DNA from: Streptomyces regalis
Lineage (GTDB): Bacteria; Actinomycetota; Actinomycetes; Streptomycetales; Streptomycetaceae
NCBI RefSeq assembly: GCF_001509475.1
Contig: NZ_LLZG01000364.1
Location: 115,595-179,594 of the forward strand
Length of the DNA stretch: 64,000 nucleotides
Direction of reading: 5' to 3'
This document shows, piece by piece, positions 60,028 to 64,000 of the stretch. Below the pieces are notes generated by a model. The model saw only the letters and a list, made by a program, of their open reading frames with translations, searched no databases and was not told the DNA's origin. Every line of letters starts with the position of its first letter. Positions within the stretch are counted from its first letter, which is position 1. Position numbers and translations under genes: made by a program.

Positions 60028-60750
60028 GGGCCGTCCCTGGAACAGCTCGTACGGCACATCGGCGGCGCCCTGCGCTGGGTGGAGCTGATGGTGCGCACAC
60101 ATGCCGTGGACGAGATCCCGGAGGAGCAGGTGCCCGGGGCCGACGGACCCGAGAACGAGGGGGAGCCCGCCGCGCTGGACGCCTGGCTCGCGGAGACCGG
60201 CGAGATGATCGTCGGGACGCTGCGGGAGGCCGGGCCGGACGCGAAGGTGTGGGGGTGGGCAGGGATCTTCAACGCGGGGTTCTGGGCCCGCCGTATGACG
60301 CACGAGATCACCATCCACCGGGCGGACGCGACGCTTGCTGCGGGACTGCCCCATGAGGTCGCGCCGGACGTGGCCGCCGACGCGATCGACGAGTGGTTGC
60401 AGATCGTCGAGTGGGCCCAGCGGACACTGCCGGACGACCCGGCCAGGGAGTTGTGCCGGCCGGGGAGCAGTATCCATCTGCACGCCACCGACAACACCCC
60501 CGAGGTGAACGCGGAGCGAAGTGAGATGGGGGTCCCCCCGCCCGAAGGGTGGGGGAGGGTCATAGACCTCTCCGAGGAGGTGCTCGTCCGGCGGCGCGGC
60601 CATGAGAAGGCGACGGTCGCGGTGCGCGGGCCTCTCACTGCCGTACTGCTCGCCTTCTATCGCCGACTGCCTTTGGAGAGCCCCGAGTTGGAGGTCCTCG
60701 GGGAGCGGGAGCTGCTGGAGTTCTGGCTGGAACGGGCGACGTTCGGCTGA
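60028..60750 (+). pseudogene. Maleylpyruvate isomerase (MDMPI) family protein, 5'-truncated
   Basis: The frame reads GPSLEQLVRHIGGALRWVEL from base 60030, which aligns with the middle of helix 1-2 of the mycothiol-dependent maleylpyruvate isomerase/DinB-like family. About thirty N-terminal residues, including the typical VPTCPGW entry, are missing. The metal-site pieces RHIGG and HEITIHR remain. Possible starts are GTG 60079 or ATG 60088, both past the first histidine. A palindromic repeat (60523-60559) is translated within the C-terminal domain as RSEMGVPPPEGWGRV. The truncation point is right after the thiQ stop, so a deletion joined it to the thi operon. Probably inactive, but coding bias is preserved. 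Confidence 0.65.
60523..60559. repeat. Palindromic repeat inside the MDMPI-family gene
   Basis: GAGATGGGGGTCCCCCCGCC then GGGTGGGGGAGGG resembles the repeat at 33477-33518 (GATGGGGGTCCCCC ... GTGGGGGAGG). It is read through in frame. Confidence 0.7.
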
Positions 60751-60776
60751 CACACGCCCGCCCCTGACAACGCGAA

Positions 60777-60806
60777 GGGCCCGCCCTCGGTGAAGGGGAC
60801 GGGCCC
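60777..60806. terminator. Bidirectional terminator between MDMPI-family gene and LAETG protein
   Basis: GGGCCCG and CGGGCCC form the base of a hairpin extended by CCCT/AGGGG. The flanking genes converge here. Confidence 0.7.
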
Positions 60807-60829
60807 ACAACGGGTGTTGCTGTGGTGCG

Positions 60830-61522
60830 TCAGCGGTCGCTGCTCGCCCCACGACGACGCAGGCCGAAGAAGACCGCGCCGCCGCCGATCGCGACCAGGG
60901 CCACCGCGACGCCGGCGATCAGGCCGGTGTTGGAGTTGGCACCGGTCTCGGCGAGGTTGGAGTCATCGGACGCCGGGGACGGGGCGCTGCTCGCGGTGTC
61001 CGCGGGGGCGGTGCTCTCGCTCTCCGAGGGCGTCGGGGTCGGCGTGTCGGTCTCCTCGGCGGGGGTCGAGGCGGAGTCCGACGGGGTCGGGGTGTCCGAC
61101 GGAGCCGGCGGCTCCTCTTCCTTCTTGCAGGCCGTGGACGAGGTCGTCAGGTTCGGCTTGATGTCCTCGTCGACATAGCCCTCGGCCTTGACGTGGACGC
61201 GGTACTCCGCGTCCGGCTTCCAGTTCTCGGCGAAGGTGATGGTGACACCCTCGCGCGAGCCCTTGACCACCTGCTCGCCGACCTTCTTCAGGTCGGCGCC
61301 GTTGTTCTGGAGGAACACGCTGACGGTCGCCGGGACACCGCTGGGGTCGACGTCGGTGACCGTGATGACGCCCTTGTCGCCGTCGCACTTGGCTTCGGCG
61401 GAGAATTCACTGATGTCGCACGCGAGTGCGTTGCCCGCGAGGCCGAGCGCGAGCGCGGCCGACGCGGAGGCAACACCAAGAGCGCGCACGGAGCGCGCAA
61501 CAGTACGGCGGTTTATGGACAC
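60830..61522 (-). CDS. LAETG-type sortase-anchored surface protein
   Basis: 230 residues from the GTG at 61522 ([20 protein letters not shown]) with AAGGA upstream. The signal peptide ends near AGNALA. The mature domain is small and beta-rich ([20 protein letters not shown], with two early cysteines). A P/S/T/E-rich stalk leads to LAETG, followed by a hydrophobic helix ([20 protein letters not shown]) and RRRG, the classic cell-wall sorting signal. LAxTG is the motif preferred by Streptomyces class E sortases. The longer upstream frame from 61600 is not needed. Confidence 0.9.
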   Translation of the reverse strand: MSINRRTVARSVRALGVASASAALALGLAGNALACDISEFSAEAKCDGDKGVITVTDVDPSGVPATVSVFLQNNGADLKKVGEQVVKGSREGVTITFAENWKPDAEYRVHVKAEGYVDEDIKPNLTTSSTACKKEEEPPAPSDTPTPSDSASTPAEETDTPTPTPSESESTAPADTASSAPSPASDDSNLAETGANSNTGLIAGVAVALVAIGGGAVFFGLRRRGASSDR

Positions 61523-61669
61523 GTTTGTCCTTACGAGTTGCACAACTGAGGGGGGTTGAACGAGGCGGTGATGTGACATCACCGTCCCCAGGAGTCTCAC
61601 AGGTTTATAAGCGTGGCATAAGCAGTGTCAACGCCTATGCAGTCCACGGGCGTTGGCTTTGCCGTCTTA

Positions 61670-62791
61670 TTAATCGCTGAGACGTTTCAAGGCCTCCGGA
61701 GCCTCCTCGATCCGGTCAACCAGGGCGATACGGGACTCCATCGAGCGCTCCCGGGCGAGGGACTTCAGCAGGGGCCAGGCCGGCAGCTTCTCGGTCCAGT
61801 GGGTGCGGTCGACCAGGACCATGGGGGTGGGCTCCCCGCGCGACTCGTAGTAGTTCGGCGTCGCGTTGTCGAAGATCTCCTGTACGGTGCCGGCGGCGCC
61901 CGGCAGGAAGACGACCCCCGCGTTCGAGCGGGCCAGGAGGCCGTCCTCGCGGGTGGCGTTGGCGAAGTACTTGGCGAGGTGGGAGGCGAACGGGTTCGGC
62001 GGCTCGTGGCCGTAGAACCAGGTCGGGATGCCGACGGAGCGGCCGCCCTTCGGCCAACGGGAGCGCACCTCGAAGGCCGCGGCGGCCCACTCGGTGATCG
62101 AGGGCGTGAACGTGGGCGCCTTGGCGAGGAGTCGAAGCGCGTCGGCGAGCATCTCGTCGTCGTGCGGGGCCGCGTACGCGCCGAGGTTCGCCGCCTCCAT
62201 CGCGCCCGGTCCGCCGCCGGTGGCGACGGTGAATCCGGCGCGGGCCAGCTCCCGGCCGAGCCGCGCGGCACCCTCGTACGCCTGCGTCCCGCGGCCCATC
62301 GCGTGGCCGCCCATGACGCCCACCACCCGGGCGCCGGACAGGAGTTCGTCGAGCGCGTCCGAGAGGGAGTCGTCGTGGACCGCGCGGAGCATGGAGGCGT
62401 AGATGTCGCCGTCCGCCTTGGTCTGCTGGAACCAGGCGTAGGCGCGGGCGTCGGGCGTGGCCTCGTAGCCGTCCGACAGGGACGCGAAGAGCTCGTCGGG
62501 GGAGTAGACCAGGCCCCGGTACGGGTCGAAGGGCAGGCCGGGGACCGGCGGGAAGACCACGGCGCCGTCCGTGCGGATCTTCGCGGCCGCGTCCTCGCGC
62601 ATCGGGCAGCCGAGGAAGACGGCGCCTGCCGTGTCCGTGGTCAGCAGTTCGCGCGTACGGTCCGTCAGATCGACGGCCTGGACCCGGAATCCGGCGAGGG
62701 TGCGGCGCGCCGCGACGGTGGCGTCGAACTCCTCCAGCGTCTCTATCTCACGGTCGTTGTGGTGGGCCGCATGGGCGGGCATCGTCTGCAC
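61670..62791 (-). CDS. LOG-family protein (lysine-decarboxylase-like)
   Basis: 373 residues; a second start at 62782 (MPAHAAHH) is possible. The LOG/TIGR00730 fold is shown by GVMGGHAMGRGTQAYEGAAR, TVATGGGPGAMEAANLGAYA and PGAAGTVQEIFDNA, a variant of the PGGxGTxxE motif with Ala for the second Gly. It is much longer than cytokinin-activating LOG enzymes (about 190 residues) because of a large N-terminal domain, so the function may differ from phosphoribohydrolase activity. No operon partner is apparent. Confidence 0.85.
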   Translation of the reverse strand: MQTMPAHAAHHNDREIETLEEFDATVAARRTLAGFRVQAVDLTDRTRELLTTDTAGAVFLGCPMREDAAAKIRTDGAVVFPPVPGLPFDPYRGLVYSPDELFASLSDGYEATPDARAYAWFQQTKADGDIYASMLRAVHDDSLSDALDELLSGARVVGVMGGHAMGRGTQAYEGAARLGRELARAGFTVATGGGPGAMEAANLGAYAAPHDDEMLADALRLLAKAPTFTPSITEWAAAAFEVRSRWPKGGRSVGIPTWFYGHEPPNPFASHLAKYFANATREDGLLARSNAGVVFLPGAAGTVQEIFDNATPNYYESRGEPTPMVLVDRTHWTEKLPAWPLLKSLARERSMESRIALVDRIEEAPEALKRLSD

Positions 62792-62828
62792 CCGCCCATG
62801 CTAGGCACCCTGTTGGGGACGGCGGGCC

Positions 62829-63248
62829 TCAGCCCTCGATGGCCGACGGGTCCATCCACACGACCTCCCAGGTGTGGCCGTCGAGGTCGTCGAAGGCGCG
62901 GCCGTACATGAAGCCCGGGTCCTGGACCTGGTCCGACGCCGTGCCGCCCGCGGCGACGGCCTTCTCGACCAGCTCGTCGACCTGCTCGCGGCTCTCGGCG
63001 CTCAGACAGATCAGCACCTCGCTGGTCGTCGTGGCGTCCGCGATCTCCTTCTTGGTGAAGGTCGAGTAGAACGGCTTGGTGAGCAGCATCGCGACGATGG
63101 TGTCGCTGATCACGACGGACGCCGCGTTCGCGTCGCTGAACTGCGGGTTGATCGAGTAACCGAGCTCCGTGAAGAACTTCTTCGAGGCGTCGAGGTCGTT
63201 CACAGGCAGGTTCAGGAAGATCATCTGCTGGTACGCGGGGGCGGTCAT
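62829..63248 (-). CDS. VOC-superfamily (glyoxalase/bleomycin-resistance-like) protein
   Basis: 139 residues from the ATG at 63248 (MTAPAYQQMIFLNLPVNDLD) with GGGAGAG upstream; the frame to 63314 is longer. It has two beta-alpha-beta-beta-beta modules typical of VOC proteins: FLNLPVNDLDASKKFFTELG and the C-terminal DPGFMYGRAFDDLDGHTWEV ending in EVVWMDP. This resembles the short VOC proteins of actinobacteria often called lactoylglutathione-lyase-like. Substrate unknown. Confidence 0.88.
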   Translation of the reverse strand: MTAPAYQQMIFLNLPVNDLDASKKFFTELGYSINPQFSDANAASVVISDTIVAMLLTKPFYSTFTKKEIADATTTSEVLICLSAESREQVDELVEKAVAAGGTASDQVQDPGFMYGRAFDDLDGHTWEVVWMDPSAIEG

Positions 63249-63387
63249 GGTGGTCTCTCCCATCAGGGTGGCTGCTGTTCGGTGGGGTAGACCGGGGGGC
63301 CGGGCGGAACTCATCGCCGGGCGGAGACTTTTTTCCTACGAGTTTTTCGCCGTGCCTGCGCGGCGGGCCTGGGCCCGCTCGACGGCT

Positions 63388-64000
63388 TCACCGTGCCAGG
63401 GGCAGTGCGGCCAGCTGGGCGACGATCAGGGTGAGCGGGCCGAAGAAGGCCAGCAGGACGCCGGCGCGCAGGGCGGCCGCGCTGCGGAGCATCGCGGTGG
63501 GGGTGCCGAGGCGGAGCAGCGCGGCCGTGGTGTCGGCGCGGGCGTGTTTGGCCTCCACGGCGGCCGTCAGGAGGGTGGCCACGGTGCAGCCGGTGACCAG
63601 GGCGACGCCGAGGGTGGTGAGGGGACCGAAGGGCGGGGTGGCCGCGTGGTCGGAGAGGGGCGCCATGGCATACGCGGCGGAGATGACGGCGCAGACGATG
63701 CCGAGAGGCCGGCCGATGCGGACGGCTTCCTCCATCAGGACACGGCCTGCCAGGAGGCGCAGGGCGCCCGGTCGCGCGGTCTGCAGGAGGCGGCCGCAGA
63801 AGTGGGTGAGGCCGGGGGCGGCCAGAGCCAGCCCGAGGGCGGTGAGCAGCCAGCCGACCACGACTCCGGCGGTGCCGGTGGGGAGGGCGGCGGGCATGGT
63901 GACGGCGGCGCCGGTCGCGGCACGGCCGGCGTAGGCCTCCACAGCGAGGCCGGCGGCGAGGACCGCGATGCCCCAGGGGAGGCCGGCGGGGGGTTTGCGG
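63388..64000 (-). CDS. Multi-pass membrane protein, 5' end outside window
   Basis: The frame is open to the window edge (RKPPAGLPWGIAVLAAGLAV upstream of residue MEAYAGRAATG), so the N-terminus is missing. About 200 residues with at least five hydrophobic segments are visible, for example GVVVGWLLTALGLALAAPGL, IVCAVISAAYAMA, TLGVALVTGCTVATLLTAAV and GVLLAFFGPLTLIVAQLAAL. The alternation of long helices and small loops, and the ending ALPLAR, are compatible with an FtsX-like ABC permease C-terminal half, but no diagnostic motif is visible. Identity is uncertain. Confidence 0.7.
   Translation of the reverse strand, partial: RKPPAGLPWGIAVLAAGLAVEAYAGRAATGAAVTMPAALPTGTAGVVVGWLLTALGLALAAPGLTHFCGRLLQTARPGALRLLAGRVLMEEAVRIGRPLGIVCAVISAAYAMAPLSDHAATPPFGPLTTLGVALVTGCTVATLLTAAVEAKHARADTTAALLRLGTPTAMLRSAAALRAGVLLAFFGPLTLIVAQLAALPLAR

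Noticed and set aside
57162..60638. Antisense open frame of 1158 codons opposite thiB-thiP-thiQ
   Set aside because: High-GC DNA commonly leaves long antisense frames open; the product is low-complexity Arg/Pro/His-rich sequence without motifs, while the plus strand has a clear operon.

Overview
The window is a piece of a high-GC actinobacterial chromosome, almost certainly Streptomyces. GTG starts are frequent, G/C dominates third codon positions, and the gene order is that of the Streptomyces core. The diagnostic genes are the sporulation sigma factor whiG, the developmental regulator nsdA, four clustered type I signal peptidases (sipW/X/Y/Z type), a GlnK with Tyr51, a LAETG (sortase E type) surface protein and a glucose permease next to smc. 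All names rest on motifs and synteny read by eye; no database search was run.

Layout. 1-7200: the 3' part of recG, carrying a LAGLIDADG intein that splits its Walker A motif, then rsmD, coaD, a SepIVA-like coiled-coil protein with a Q/Y-rich tail, yceD-rpmF-rnc and mutM. 7160-10800: an HxlR regulator divergent from a flavodoxin-like oxidoreductase with an obvious operator between them, a small hypothetical gene, a membrane-anchored CAP/SCP protein, acylphosphatase, and a structured leader before a 67-residue coiled-coil gene. 11041-27875: smc (with a dispersed repeat inside its hinge region), glcP, a luciferase-like oxidoreductase, ftsY, a primase-polymerase-like protein, nsdA, amtB-glnK-glnD and ffh. 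28017-33315: an FtsH paralogue, a methyltransferase, proS (frameshifted by one base in a G run) and a SprT-like zinc protein. 33775-41654: rpsP-khpA-rimM-trmD-rplS, then sipW-sipX-sipY, two tandem 135-residue secreted proteins, sipZ and a Nudix hydrolase. 41711-47096: DUF2469, yraN, comM, dprA, whiG, a TetR regulator. 47508-53751: an M23 peptidase, rpsB-tsf, pyrH, frr-cdsA, an SRPBCC protein. 53760-54890: a decayed stretch with remnants of a response regulator and other genes. 54897-64000: rlmN, a TPP riboswitch followed by thiB-thiP-thiQ, a decapitated maleylpyruvate-isomerase-family gene, the LAETG surface protein, a LOG-family protein, a VOC-domain protein and the edge of a membrane protein.

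Functionally the window is mostly housekeeping: ribosome assembly and translation, the SRP/FtsY/signal-peptidase export route, PII nitrogen signalling (amtB-glnK-glnD behind a GlnR-type box), chromosome organisation and thiamine uptake. The unusual material is the RecG intein, dispersed repeats that entered coding sequence (smc and the isomerase-family gene), the tandem secreted pair embedded among signal peptidases, the leader RNA near 10240-10570, and several one-base or truncation lesions (proS, possibly sipX, the isomerase-family gene, the response regulator), some of which may be sequencing errors.
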